NCBI RefSeq assembly: GCF_032854445.1
Contig: NC_088301.1
Coordinates: forward strand, 37,499,187 to 37,563,186
Source: Liolophura sinensis
Lineage: Eukaryota; Mollusca; Polyplacophora; Chitonida; Chitonidae
Length of the DNA stretch: 64,000 bases
Reading direction: 5' to 3'
The number at the start of each line of letters is the position of its first letter. The first letter of the stretch is position 1. A program made the position numbers and the translations under genes. The notes beneath the pieces are model-generated. The model did no database searches and was not told where the DNA came from. It worked only from the letters and a program-made list of their open reading frames with translations. Shown in pieces: positions 36,301 to 48,800 of the stretch.

Positions 36301-37106
36301 CGGTGACGCTTCTCCGGGGTCTGCTTTGGCCAAACTCCATCACAGTCTCGAAAATCTGCAAGAAAGACTTGACAGTCGACAAAAGGTTCAGCCAGAAGTT
36401 TTTGATAAAACGATGAAACTCAGAGAGGAGACTCATCATCTAGGTAAATCAAATCAGCAGTTACCATAGAGAATTAAAAAGTGAAACAATCTTGTGAAGT
36501 ATAAAACATTTATCAAAGGAATAAACGTCAATGTCTTTGAGTCGATTAATGTTCTTTTGAGTTTAATTTTGAGAGTTTGGTTTGTTTGTTGTAGCTCCTT
36601 ACACACCAGTGGGAAATAGAGAGGCCCTGTTTGAAGGCACCTGGTATTTGACAGAGGTTGATCAGATGCACAGAAGGAAATATGAACGCAAACCATTGAC
36701 TGAAAGCTGTGAAGGAACAACAGTTAGTGTAACAGAGGTGAAATATTCTTAGTAATGTTTTCAACATGTTTCTAGGAGTTGTTTGAAAATTGGAATTCTG
36801 GCATTTTAAGCAGAGCACTTACTGTTGGAATATACATTTTAAAAGTAAAAGTGATTTTAATAAAGGTGACAGTCATCAATGGGTGAGTGGACAGACACAT
36901 TTTAATTAAATTGACAGCATTGTCAACAGGCAAGTATACAGAAGTAGAAGGTTTCTGAACTGCTTGCATCCTAAAGATTAAAATTCTACATGTATTGCAG
37001 TGTCAGATTTATAAGACCATTAACATTGATTCTTATTTCTATTTGATAGGTCAAAAAGACCAGTCAAGTAGAAGAAGCCAGTTCCTGCCAAGTGATGACC
37101 AGTTGA
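33333..37106 (+). CDS. HMGCS1: Hydroxymethylglutaryl-CoA synthase, cytosolic
   Basis: Joins acetyl-CoA to acetoacetyl-CoA to make HMG-CoA in the cytosolic mevalonate (sterol and isoprenoid) pathway. Coding exons: 33333-33777, 34224-34349, 34753-34917, 35279-35444, 35670-35840, 36208-36443, 36595-36737, 37050-37106. All introns are GT..AG and the exons join without a break into 502 residues. The catalytic residues of the family are present: Glu94 ([13 protein letters not shown]), Cys128 ([11 protein letters not shown]) and His263 ([13 protein letters not shown]). The [12 protein letters not shown] and [19 protein letters not shown] blocks are also there. The start at 33333 gives a short N-terminus with no mitochondrial presequence, so this is the cytosolic form. 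Reading through the last donor would stop at 36750-36752 and give 488 residues; I prefer the spliced end, but the last exon is the least certain. Length matches the family (about 510-520). Confidence 0.97.
33903..33988 (-). repeat. Truncated SINE with target-site duplication in HMGCS1 intron 1
   Basis: The 3' part of the V-SINE-like family (minus strand: GCCGCCGACGTATAAGTGAA, then TGTTCTTGAGTACGGCGTAA) lies between two perfect copies of ATTCAGAAATGA, at 33903-33914 and 33977-33988. The direct copies are the target-site duplication. The body and tRNA head are missing, so this is a 5'-truncated insertion. Confidence 0.85.
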
Positions 37107-37410
37107 ACATCACCTATTTCTAGCTTCTGGGAGTGACCCCTGTTTCATCATCAGCCATAATTGTAATTTCTTGCTTATTTGCAGCATCAGAACATCTGTA
37201 TGATCAAAATATTAAAAATACCAGTATTTGTGTTAAAGAGGAATGGATTCCCAGACTTTTATGGCAGATGTATTTGTTTTATAGCACCATATTTCTTTGC
37301 AGTAATTGCTTAGATATGACCTTGACACCGAAAAATTAAAATGTTTGGTCAACATTTTTTGCCAAATTTCTGTTTACAAATATACGTTTAATAAATGTTC
37401 TGCACTGCCT
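37107..37410 (+). other. HMGCS1: HMGCS1 3' untranslated region
   Basis: AT-rich sequence after the stop. An AATAAA poly(A) signal lies at 37390-37395, followed by a GT-rich stretch (TGTTCTGCACTGCCTGTGTAGG), so cleavage would fall near 37410. Confidence 0.6.
37390..37395 (+). terminator. Poly(A) signal of HMGCS1
   Basis: Canonical AATAAA about 285 bases after the stop codon with a GT-rich downstream element. It is the first canonical hexamer after the stop that I found. Confidence 0.6.
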
Positions 37411-37667
37411 GTGTAGGTTTCTAGTATATTTTCTATGTAAATATGTATCCTGTAAATAATGGTTTGCTTCATGAAATTTAAACTCCCTATTTTATTTGAA
37501 TGTGTGTTTGGTTTTTCATTAAATGTGTTCTAGCTTGAGTCATTAAATGTAATTTATTCAGTTGTGTTTATTATTTATTCTATTTTTATTCTGTCACATA
37601 ACGAAACTTTGACTTATTACTCAGTTCAGACAGTTTGGATTGTTATTGGATTGGCTAGGTCTGTTTC

Positions 37668-37905
37668 CATGACCTAATACTGTTAAAACATTTTTTAAGT
37701 TTTGTTTCTGTAAACATTGCCCGTTTTTACACACATGTGTATTCATGATCTAAATACTGTTAAAACATTTGTTAAGTTCTGTTTCTGTAAACATTGCCCG
37801 TTTTTACACACACGTGTATTCATGACCTAATACTGTTAAAACATTTTTTAAGTTCTATTTCTGTAAACATTTCCTGTTTTCACACACACACACACATGTA
37901 TTCTG
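37668..37905 (+). repeat. 76-bp tandem repeat, three copies
   Basis: Units start with CATGAYCTAA at 37668, 37744 and 37821. Each contains TACTGTTAAAACATTT, AAGTTYTGTTTCTGTAAACA, CCCGTTTTTACACACA and GTATT. The third unit ends in a longer (CA)n run. The array lies just downstream of HMGCS1. Confidence 0.9.
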
Positions 37906-37909
37906 AGAA

Positions 37910-39275
37910 GCATGATGATCATGTGTGTGTATTGCCCATAGTAATAGTTGCCATGTTTTGTATTGGTTGAACTTATTTTTTTTTTGTAAGGCTTGAAGAC
38001 ATGAAGCGTTCGTAATGGATGTGTGTGATTGTCGGATTGGTGTTGGGTGAACAAATAGCAATATCGCAGATGTTTTATGCTGCTGTGCACTTAATTAAAT
38101 GGAACCTCTTCGCAGTAATGGACATTCCATGCAGCTGTCCCATTTTGCAAGATCCAGACTACATACTCTACATATTTTTTGTGCTCATGATTGACTATAA
38201 CGATATGATAATTGTCATATCATTTTTGTAGTGTTACTGAGTGTAAATGTTTAATTGTTATTCACAATGATGAAGAGATATGTTTTTTTTAAATATGTTA
38301 TATTTTTGTCGAGTCAAGCAAATATGTCCATCTGGTCAGACTTTCTTTTCTAGATCAGCTAATATGTCGTATCTTTTCTAGATATTATTTTTAATTTTTG
38401 TGTCACTTACAACAATAATGTACTTTGGACCACACCCATGACTTCAGTTCAGGAATATCTTCCATTTCACAACTCATTGTTTTGGATAAAACCAGGAAAT
38501 ATAACTGAACTGCAAGTATTGCATTTGTCAAGGATTGTGTCCATTCTTCCAGTTCTTTTATGATATACCAATATGATATTTCGGCATGACGTATTGTAGT
38601 GGGGTCTGTTTTTTTTTTTATTTTATATAATTATATAGTAAAGCATGTATTGTGTTGAGCTGTTACTGGAGATTATGACATGGCGAATTGAAAATGGGAT
38701 TTCAATACAAATATTCATGATAGCTTTTGTCAGTTGTAGGCAACCTTCCTATCTCAGGAAATTTATGCTCATGAATTTGCGTGAGAACTTGTTTGCTTTT
38801 CTATTTAAAACTTAAAAAAAATAAAAATTAGGAAGAAAACAGTTTGCATTGTGTGCAATTAGTGACACCCCCGGAACTGTATTTTCCTCCACCCATGAAA
38901 CTGGCCGCCTTTGTAGTATGACACATTAGGTTTGGTGTAGGGCGACCGTTTTTCATTCCAAGTTGTCTGGGTTGGTCGTAAATGGTGTTATTACCCTTTG
39001 CCGTAACCTAAAAAACGAAATGAGAAAATGGATTTTTGAAATAATGCGAATTGAAGTCGGAGATAGCTTTAAATTGTTACAAGAAAAGAACAGCTGTCAG
39101 TTCCGGCTTTTTACGAGATTTCGTATTTTCGGTTCAGAGTAATAGTTGAACAGTATATCAATGCAAGTTATTTGCATGGGGTTTTCAATCTTGCTGCACG
39201 TTGTATGCATGTTGTAATAAATTTTCAGACTTGGCGTGGCGTTTTGGTGAAATAACAAGACAAACTATATTTTCG
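37910..39275. other. Intergenic, nothing recognised
   Basis: AT-rich sequence between HMGCS1 and the next SINE. No gene or array recognised. Confidence 0.45.
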
Positions 39276-39280
39276 TTACA

Positions 39281-39513
39281 TATTTATTTTTTTGGAGGTT
39301 TACTCCATAATCAAGAATTTTTTAGTTATATAATGGCGGTCAGCGTTATATGGTGGGTGGATCCTGGTGGAAATCGACCACTATTCGCAGGTTGCTTTGT
39401 CATATTGTAGGCAAGATCTTCTGACGTACGACTGGAAAGTAAGGGCAGCGATTGCATGGCAGGTTCCTGGATCATTGTGTTTTTAGCGCGCAAACCACTA
39501 GGTCACCGAGGCC
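39281..39513 (-). repeat. SINE, V-SINE/RUDI-like, diverged full-length copy
   Basis: On the minus strand: a GCCTCGGTGACCTAGTGGTT tRNA-like head, then GCGCGCTAAAAACAC, and a body ending in CACCCACCATATAACGCTGA then CCGCCATTATATAACT and TTCTTGATTATGGAGTAAAC, followed by an AAATA tail. The order matches the other copies; the many changes suggest an older insertion. Confidence 0.75.
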
Positions 39514-39660
39514 TCTTTTCATTAATAGTCGGGTTGTATGTGATTCAACAAATAGCGATCTAATTTTTAATTTTAATTGGCACGTGATATCACAGTTGTG
39601 GGGTTGAACCTCCCGGCCAAAAGACGCATGCGTGCCTTGATAAATATTAATTAACTTATC

Positions 39661-39663
<3 letters not shown>

Positions 39664-39715
<52 letters not shown>

Positions 39716-39716
39716 G
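39664..39716. repeat. (TA)n microsatellite
   Basis: About 26 TA units with one interruption (TTTATATATAGG) at the right end. Open frames translating as Tyr-Ile repeats over it are artefacts. Confidence 0.95.
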
Positions 39717-40379
39717 GTTTGGCCAAGTTAACGTTCGTTGAAGACTATGCATTTATCTTCAAACGTTACACATCCGATGGTTTACCACGCTCCAGTTTTC
39801 TCCATTTATCGAATAAGTGAAAAATTCTTGAATATGCCATTGAAATAAATGGAGACAATGAAGCCCTCAACTCCTCTTACAGCCCCCACCATCACCACCA
39901 CGACCACACAATCCCTCCTTGACACCAGTGCGACATTTGTTGGAGTCAATACATGCATTTATCCGCAGATATTATGTATTTAGATCAGTGATTGCGACTC
40001 TACGAAACGTGCTTTATTTTCATACCGGTACACAATTTATGCGTCTTGGAAATGCTTTCGGAATGTCGGCTATATCGTTAATAGTTGCCGATTTTCTCGT
40101 TAATGTTAATAGCTAAAAACATAACGTACATTTATTGGGTTATTTGTATCGTTTATTTGCTTTCTTCCTTCTTTGTTCAGAACATCTTTAATAAATATAT
40201 CTAGCTGGTGATTTCCGGAAATCAAAAAACAAAGTTTGAAAGTTACTAAAGCATGTCATGATACTAAAACTAGAATCCTTGTGTCCAAAATAAATGAAAA
40301 GAATAATCAGACTGTCATTATTATTAAATACGTAGATGTTTAGATGAAGGAAAAAAGTATGAAGGAAATTGGTGCAGCA

Positions 40380-40760
40380 GGCCTACTTTAGCAGGAACTG
40401 GATGGGCAAAATCTGTGTACATGAACACCATTATTGAACCCAGTACCTGAAGTAATTATGAAAATAATTACCCGATTGTTAGTAAACTTAAGCACGCTTA
40501 AGCTTAGATGAATGCAGATGTATGCTAAGTTTTGTGGAAATAAATTCATTACTCCAGGAAAAGTTGCATGGACAAAATCTAAATACATGGAAAGCACTAT
40601 TAGCCAATGTCCGACATGAGGAATTATGAAAATAATTACCCGATTGGACATTAAACTTAAGCATGCTCAAGTTCAGGTGATAGGCAAGATCTATGGTCAG
40701 TTTGATCAAAACCGGTGCAGTAATTTGGGATGAGATATATGGACAAAATGGTCGGCAAAA
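40380..40760 (+). repeat. ~168-bp tandem repeat, about 2.3 copies
   Basis: GGRCAAAATCT-type blocks lie at about 40404, 40570 and 40740. Between them AATTATGAAAATAATTACCC then GATTG, followed by TAAACTTAAGCAYGCT, is present in both full units. Much diverged, with no coding signal. Confidence 0.75.
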
Positions 40761-40764
40761 CTTG

Positions 40765-41560
40765 GTTGAGGGGTATGATTACGCATTCATGATGAATCAT
40801 TTGCAACCGAGATTAGAAAGTGTATATAGAGTTACTTCCCTTGTATCTTAAGGAAGCATACCAGTCAAATAAATGCGCGCGAGATGTGCAACATGACGGA
40901 AAGGGAAAGTGCAGTGAAAATCTGCTAGAGCAGCATAGAAAGTTTGACATCTTGGGCGCACTAAAGTGATGACTACAAGAGATTCCCAAGACTGGCGTTC
41001 TGCCTGAAAGGCATACTCTGTGTTCAGGGAACAGGCCTGCTGCCGATTTACAATAACATATACGTCTCACTCATGCTGTGACCAGTTTGTGGAAACAACA
41101 ACAACGTACATATGGTACATTTAACAGTAAGCCTACCGACGATCCCTCAATTTGTATCACTATGGAGCCATGTTTTTATCAGCATTAGCTGAAATCATGT
41201 CCTTAAAATGTAGGAACTATGTATTAAAATTGAAGTGGAAACTACATAAAACTGTCACTTTGTTTGTCAAGCCAGAGCTACATGAAACAGTCATGTTGTT
41301 ATTGAATTATATTTCTTGTAATCCGGTAAAACCAAAAAAGTGACGAAAATTTACATTCCGAAAGGGGCAATATCTTAGGCCACTGGTATTTACACAGGTG
41401 AAAATGTTGTCAAAAATATTTGTTTTTGTTATCAGAATTCCAGTTAACAGCCTCATTTCATGAGTATATTTCATTGTTAATGCTACTCCTTTCCATCTTA
41501 TCTTTCAGTGTATTGTCTGTTACCCATTGCCACATGAAATGCTCGAATAAGATGCCATAT
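40765..41560. other. Intergenic, nothing recognised
   Basis: No recognisable gene. The first exon and promoter of HAUS3 must lie somewhere between here and 42760, but no CpG-rich block marks them. Confidence 0.35.
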
Positions 41561-41564
41561 TAAG

Positions 41565-42512
41565 CTAAAGGATACATGAAAAGCTTTACTCTTATTTTTT
41601 AATGTTACTTTTAAGACGTGTATTAAGATGTTACAGTATAAAAGAAAATTTTCAAACCTCATTTTTGGGGGTAAAAATGGCCTCAAAGTACAGTTTTCTT
41701 AAGGCCCCAGTGGTCAGACTGGAATATAAGTGACTTGAAGTGGTGACGCCAACGTTGATTGCTGTTAAATAGAACTGTACGGCAACAGACTGAATAGGGT
41801 CAGGGGTGAGGGTGATGGCTGAGGTTGGGGATTGGGGGCATTATGCCAGCCTGGCAACGCCATGCAGAGCCTGAGGACATGTCACCTTTCCTACGCTGTG
41901 TATACATGTATACCGGGGTAGTAGCGAGCCGACCTGTGTGCAGTGCAAGTGAACAGAGACCAGCTTAAATTTATAAAACCTGGAAGACATGTGATTTAGC
42001 ATACAACTGTATCAGTTTGAACCAAGAATCTGTGACTATTTAATGGAGGAGTTTGACAGTGACAGCTCAGAGCATTCCGATCTAGTAAAATATCTTAGTT
42101 TTCCTTGTCCATTCTTATCAAAATATCACATAACATGGAAATTTAAAGAAGTTGAGGCTCGAAACCATACCACTCTTGGAAAAACTAAAGCTGACACAAC
42201 AAACCATCTCTGAATGTAGGGAAATATCATGAATGAATGTCTTCTTTATATGAAGTAAGAAAATCTCAGCGGAAAACAAAATGATTAGGTCACTTTGAGG
42301 GATGTTCGCTGCGCTCTGAGCAACATCAATGATGATGTAATTTAATAAAAAAATCTGACCATTGACGGAAAATACGCATAAAATAAAGGGGTAATTAACA
42401 GGTGTAAAAAATACCCCCAAAATAAAAATTAAAGAAATATTATGGCATGCTTTTCTTGATTTAGCTTAGAAACATAATCTTTGCTTTAGACATCCTTTCA
42501 TGTATCCTTTAG
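41565..42512 (-). mobile_element. Terminal-inverted-repeat element, family A, upstream of HAUS3
   Basis: Left end CTAAAGGATACATGAAAAG, right end CTTTCATGTATCCTTTAG, an inverted pair of about 17 bp. Internal text on the minus strand (CGTCAATGGTCAGATTTTTT, then AAATTACATCATCATTGATG, then TTGCTC) matches the plus strand of 54492-55041 in the same order. The CCCTATTCAGTCTGTT block near 41795 (minus strand) also matches. So this is a second, inverted and longer copy of one non-autonomous family. No transposase frame is present. Confidence 0.75.
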
Positions 42513-42759
42513 TCATATTAATTCTAAAATTCATGAGCAATAATTCATGGATGTATAGGTTACTTATTGGGTTGTCATTGATACAAGATGTATTTATCTT
42601 TTATGTCTGAAGAACTATTAAATTGGACAGCATTGATCAGCATTGTGAAGAGGGAATTTCTTTCTGTCAAACACTGCACCAGTACTTACATATTTAGACT
42701 ACCAGCCAAACCTTTGTGTGGCACTTCTAATAATTGTATTTTTGTATTTCATTTCACAG

Positions 42760-42823
42760 GATGAATTTAACAGACTTCATAAGAGTGTGAATCATAAATT
42801 CTTTTCTCTCTGTATCTGGAAGG
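42760..42823 (+). other. HAUS3: HAUS3 5' untranslated part of first coding exon
   Basis: Begins after the acceptor ATTTCATTTCACAG at 42746-42759 and runs to the ATG at 42824 (context AAGGATGA). An upstream non-coding exon is implied but not located. Confidence 0.6.
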
Positions 42824-45800
42824 ATGAGTTCCGATGCACATCACTTTGTGGAAACACTTCAGTCTATTGGCTACAAACCTGCAAAACAATTAACCCCATC
42901 TTTGGTGGAGTGGATGTTCGACACAAGAACAACCCCTTTTCTCGTATGGTTTAGTAACAGTGTGAGCCAGAGTAATGTTTTGCGCCCAGAGGAGATAACG
43001 GAGTAAGTTATTGTTATTTACCATTTCTACAGTGTATCAGACCTCTGTCAGTCAAAAAGCTTGGATTTGACTTATTACAGTATTGGATGACATGGCTGGG
43101 TTATGAAAGATGATCGTCTTTCATTCACCAGGAAATGGTAGTTGTGGGTTCAGTCCCAGCCTCCCTACGGGGAATATCTGAGATTCCCCACGTGACCACT
43201 GCTGTTGAGGTGTTGACGACAATACATAGTCCACAGTACTAATATGATGGCCTTCACTCTTGAAGTTCTTTGGATAACATATACACAACTTGTACAGAAA
43301 GTAGTTTTTTGCCTTGGGACAGGTGTTACAATAGGTACTAAGGTTTCCTCCATTGCCATTATATGATTTTAATAACCTTGAGTACAGCACAGCGATATGT
43401 CCCTGTGAAATAAATAAACCCACTGGTTATTCCTCACTGTATTGATTTAGGATTTTATTGCACAGTATCTATTATACATCCGATAGAATACCTTTATTAT
43501 CTTATGTGTCAAGACAACAAGTCTTTTGAATGTGAGGTCATATGCATGCCTTAGGCTGAACCAGGCTACACCCAAGATACCCCCCACCCCCACCCCCCGC
43601 CCTTTTTGGCATTAAGTGCCCCATCAAATCAAAGTGTCAAAGCGATGCAGTGATTAGCTTGTGTAATACTAGGGTGACATAGCACCCCCATCCTTATGTA
43701 ATATGTTGTTATGACTATTTTAGGTTCTCCAAACTTGAGGAGGATGGTGTGAGAATTCTTGAGGCTGATCAGGTGGAGAAAATTCTCAATTTTTCAGACC
43801 TTTTTAATGATGACTCAGAACTGGAATCACAGGAAATACTCAGGTTTGCTACGGTCATTTAGTTATTTACAGAAGTTTTGAATAAAGACATCATAAGTCT
43901 TGTATAGATTTGATGGGTATATTATACATCAGGCCATGAAATTTGGCACAAACCCAGCGATTGTTCACATAACGTTAAGTGGAATTGTGCAGACATACAA
44001 ATCAATTATGCTGATCTGTCCCTCGGAATGTTCCCATAAATACAGCGCTTGAGCTGTGTAGTATTTAACGGGTTACCCAAACAAGGTTGTCAGCCATCCT
44101 CAGCCGTCCTTTGGTGCCGTGATGCTGCAAAATGTTCTATTTAACTTGAACCCAATGCAGTCACCAGCTTTCCACTCTTACCAAATTTCGTTGAGGTCCC
44201 TGCTCTATTTATTAATTGGGTCAATGCATCTGCGCTGTCCCCTGTTATTTGTGCCGTCATGTCTATCTACAAACCACCCTGTTAACTTCTCAGCTATGTA
44301 AAGGTAAAAATATTAAAACTTTTGGCTAAGAGTACTATTTGACTTCTGGCCACATTTTCCCGCTGTGAGCATGTACACTACATGTCTCCTTTGTTATGTA
44401 CACAACACATGCTAGTTGGCAGCCATGTATTGTGCTCTTGGTGAACTAGTGAGTGACAATCAATTTGAACTGGATTCAAACTTTCACTTGTCAATAACTT
44501 TCCATGAGCTGGTCATCGTTGACATTCCCTTGTGTCATTGGTTATATCATTTCACGAAACCATTTATGAAATGTTTCTGCGGACAAAACCATTTTATCAG
44601 ACAGAAATGGTGAGGGCTCCATAAGCTAGTTGGATACTACACACACTACAGGCTCAGGATTAATAACACATGCTGGTTTGGCCTTGAGAGCCATGTGATT
44701 CTCAGTGTGTTTGACAGATATGATTAGTGGTTTCCTGATCCACCCTGATCTATACTGATCACCGTTCATGCTACTGCCTCCCATGTAGCCATTGTGCTAT
44801 CCGAGGATTCCGCTGGACATGTATGATGGTGGACTCAACTGCAATACAACCAACTCCTTATGTTCAACTAACCAATTCGCACAAACTATTGGCCTGTTTT
44901 TGCGTCATGGCGAAATGGAATGATGCGTTATTCAAGGCTTATAACCTGTAACTGAGTGTCTAATTATGTCAACCACCCAAATTTCATTGCCTGAAAGAGT
45001 GTTACATGTAATTACATAATTCCCTTTTTGGATGCAATCACACACAGATTTCCTGACAGCTGTTAGGTTCAAAGATTAAGAATATCAAAATACCCTTATT
45101 GCTTTCCTGAATTGAACAGGACGAAATGTTCATCATAATAAAGAAAAAATGTGTTGATGCCTTTGATCTAAGTGTGTGTTAATTTGTTTGCCAGGAATAA
45201 GATGTATGAGCTTAAGGGGAACAAAAAACTGCTCCAAGAAAGAAAAGAAGCATTGCTGAAACGGAGACATCTTCTCAGGTATCTGATAATTTTGAACTCC
45301 TTGTATACTCTCACAAATAATACTCTGTTTCATCTCAAAATATTCCATGCCTTTTAAGTTTTCTCTTTGCATGACTGAGTTTTTGTGATTTTGAAGGCCC
45401 CAAAATAAGTTTCAGCATCTAAAGTAATATTGTATGAATTTTTAGGACAAATAGATTTCAAAGCAATACAGTGTGTCAAATGTTCTAATATTTATAAATA
45501 TGCATGTAATTCATAGAGGTGTGGTTTCATACTGTGTAGATCAGTATGTGTCATACATGTGCTTAATCAGTTTGTTAAGCTTGCTTATATGTGCATATAG
45601 AAATTAACTGAAAAATTCACCATTGTATTGTTGTTTTGCATTGATATGCATTATCATTCCCTTCCAGATTGCAATCAGTTAGTTTGCAAATGATAGGAAT
45701 TTTACTTCAAGGCATCAGCAATCTCTTTGACACTTTCATTTTGTTGAAAATGCAATATCTTTGGAAAGATGATGAATTTGTGAATGATATAAAATGCTAA

Positions 45801-48800
45801 CTTCATGAGAAAAAGAGAAAAATCAAATGTGCCCTAATTAAGAAATGTTATTGTCTTTGTATCGTCTTTAATCATTTCAAATATTTATTTACAGTGCTAG
45901 GCTGGCTTCTTTGAAGAATAATTTCTTCAGAGCTGAGAATTCACAGAAAAATGGAAAGCAGTCATATCATGAATCTGAGCAAAAGGCACAAGTGGCTAAC
46001 AATTCTGTAAGTATGCAAATTTTTCCTCCCCCAGACCTCGAAATAGTAGGCGATCAAACCGATCGATCGCCCGCCGATTGCGTACCTGGAATTTAGGCAG
46101 AATAATTTTTCTGTCACCATGCCAAAATTGGGAAACCAAAAATTTTTTAGAAAAGGACTGTCAAATATATGTATAGGATGACTATCAAACTTTTTTTGTG
46201 GTTCAGTGTTAACTTAATGAAGGCATATAAATTTGCTAATTAATTCAGGGTATAGTTTTATTTGTACGCGTGGCCCTACGCTTTCCATTGACTTTTCACA
46301 ACATCAGGCTATCACGTAGCTCAGGGGTTGCAGAGACAGAAGATATGCTGCAATCGCACGATACACTTTTCTATGGGACTTTTGTATCCAGGGGAAACAT
46401 AGTGTAATATCCATCGGTGAAGAAATTGAGATTCAAAGCACTTTGGTAAGTATCGCTGAAAAAACCTTCTCCATTACAAAACCCACAACAAGACAACGTA
46501 CAATGTGAGTAAACAGACTCGTACAAAGTTATTAAAGATTTCATTATAAAATTTCCTGGGTCGAGTTTATGTTTTTGTTCAACATCTAAATCATGTTGAA
46601 TAACACTTTTATTAATGAATACATCTCTTGGTACTGATGTATGCGTGCCAATTGTGAGAAGCACTATGACACTTGACACTCATCAACTCTCATGTATACA
46701 TGTACAACACGTGGTGTCAAACAAATAATCGTTAAACAAACCAAACATTTTGCCACGGCTAAGATGCGCAACAAACATGAACCATTGAAGCCACTAATCT
46801 TTTTTATTGGACTAAATCATAAAATACTCTGACTATCCACCGAGATACAAAAGAAAATATGTTTCACCAAGCAGCAGGAAGCCTAATTACTATCGAGGTT
46901 GCTGACAGTACAGCTGTTGACTACACTATAACTAAAGGAAAGGCGCTGCTAGCCTTCTGTTTTAATTCTGAGTGTCCGAACAGTGTTAAATTGCCTAAAA
47001 TCTCTTAAAACAGCCAGGGAAATAAAAATATAGGATAACTATGTTTATCCTTGATTAGAATTTTTTGTGAATGAGACTGGATGGATCTTGGCATTTTTTG
47101 CAATAATGGCTGACAAGAGAAAGGAGACAGTAAATAAGCAGACATTTAAAAAGTGGGATTTCTGTGACGATTTTTGAAATTCTAAAAACAGATGATGATG
47201 GTAACTTGCGTAAACTGCGATATAAAATTTGCTCAGCCCATCTTGGCGACATTCTGAGGGATGCCAAATTTAATTTGATTTTAACAAATTATGATCAATA
47301 CATTCAGCTGAGAGATTTGTTCTCAGGATTATGTTGGTATTTACTTTGAATAAATGAAGGATGCTGTGGCTTTTCTCTTACATCACAATTAAAACGTGTT
47401 TGCCCTCTTATTTTCTTACAGTGTTGTGACTCTCAGGTGATCGATTTGGGTGATCGATTGGTCATCTTGCAAACTACTGGGTTTATCGAAAAATTGATCA
47501 CCCCGAAACCTAAATCAGTGGCTCGATTACCTGATCATTCCATTCAGATGTTATGTCAAGGCCTGCTCCCCCTCACACTTTATCTTTGTAGTTCTGCTTG
47601 TGGGCAATGTGTTCTGCTCTATTCCTCTCGGCTGATGTTAAAGAATAAGAGCAAAACATTTTGATGGGGCTTCAGTTGTCTAGATGCTCTTATATAAACA
47701 TATGAGAAAAGTCAGCTTAATAATAAAATACAATAAATTTTAAAAAAAAATCTGAGGGATTAATAAATTACCTTCTAAAACAGAAGCGATACATGCATTG
47801 CATGGAGGCAGAGCTGTGTTGTAGCTATATGCTAGAATATGTGCATATATTCATCAAGACTTTTTTTTTTCTCTGGTCATTGGACAAGGTGTTGCTTTTT
47901 TGTCTCCCATGTTGCTACTGAGCCTTCAGGTAACAGTTCATTTCATAATTGTAGGTGTATCATCTATGCATTGCAAACTTTAGGATCAAGTCATTTTGCT
48001 GTCATTAATTCATATTTTCATATCTGTTAACTTTCTATATTCCATCAGTGGCTGCCATATTCTGAAATGACGTCATTGATGAGCTTACCACAACATAGGA
48101 CCAGCTAAACATTCTCCATTCTCTCCCTCATTCCCAGAGTTTTGTTTTGACTGTTATCATCATTTTTTTGTCACAAATTTCTGGCCCAGAGACTCCTGTA
48201 GCGCATTTTTAAGCATAAAATTCAAAAGGGTTCCCAAACTTTCAGCCTAGATCTGGACATATGGGCTAACTTTGGCAATATTACACCCTAAGGAGAAAGC
48301 CGAGATAGCTTTTTCATACTGTCATAAGTAAGACATATTATAAACTGTATGTTAAAAAAAAATAAAAACCGGTTCTTGAAACTATAGTCCAGTAACCTGT
48401 CTTCTTCTGAAGTTTGTTAAGGTCCTCGTTTCTTATTCCAGACAAGTGCAAGCAATGGCAGATTGAAGGAATCTGTAAATTTGATAAACAGTCTTTATGA
48501 AGAGTCTGGCTCTCCTGATTTGGAACCTCAGGATGATGCTGTTTTCTTGTCTCAAGTCAACTTAAAACATCTACAAAAACTGGAGGACCGATTCATTCAG
48601 GAAGTCACAATTACTGTAAAAAACAGTTTTTTGAGGTGAGTTGCATTAATAGTGTCCTTGAATTATTATTAAGTATTTTGCGTAGACTTACATTTGCCTA
48701 TCAAACATATATATGAATCAAATTATAAAGGGGCATAAAATGCACTGAAAGTTGCTCTTATGCAAAAAGGTTGATGAATTAGGGTATTGATAATTTTCAT

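Noticed and set aside
46035-47515. A 1.5-kb inverted-repeat transposon in HAUS3 intron 4
   Set aside because: The proposed ends share only a loose set of GATCGAT-rich phrases; the match is too weak to define an element.
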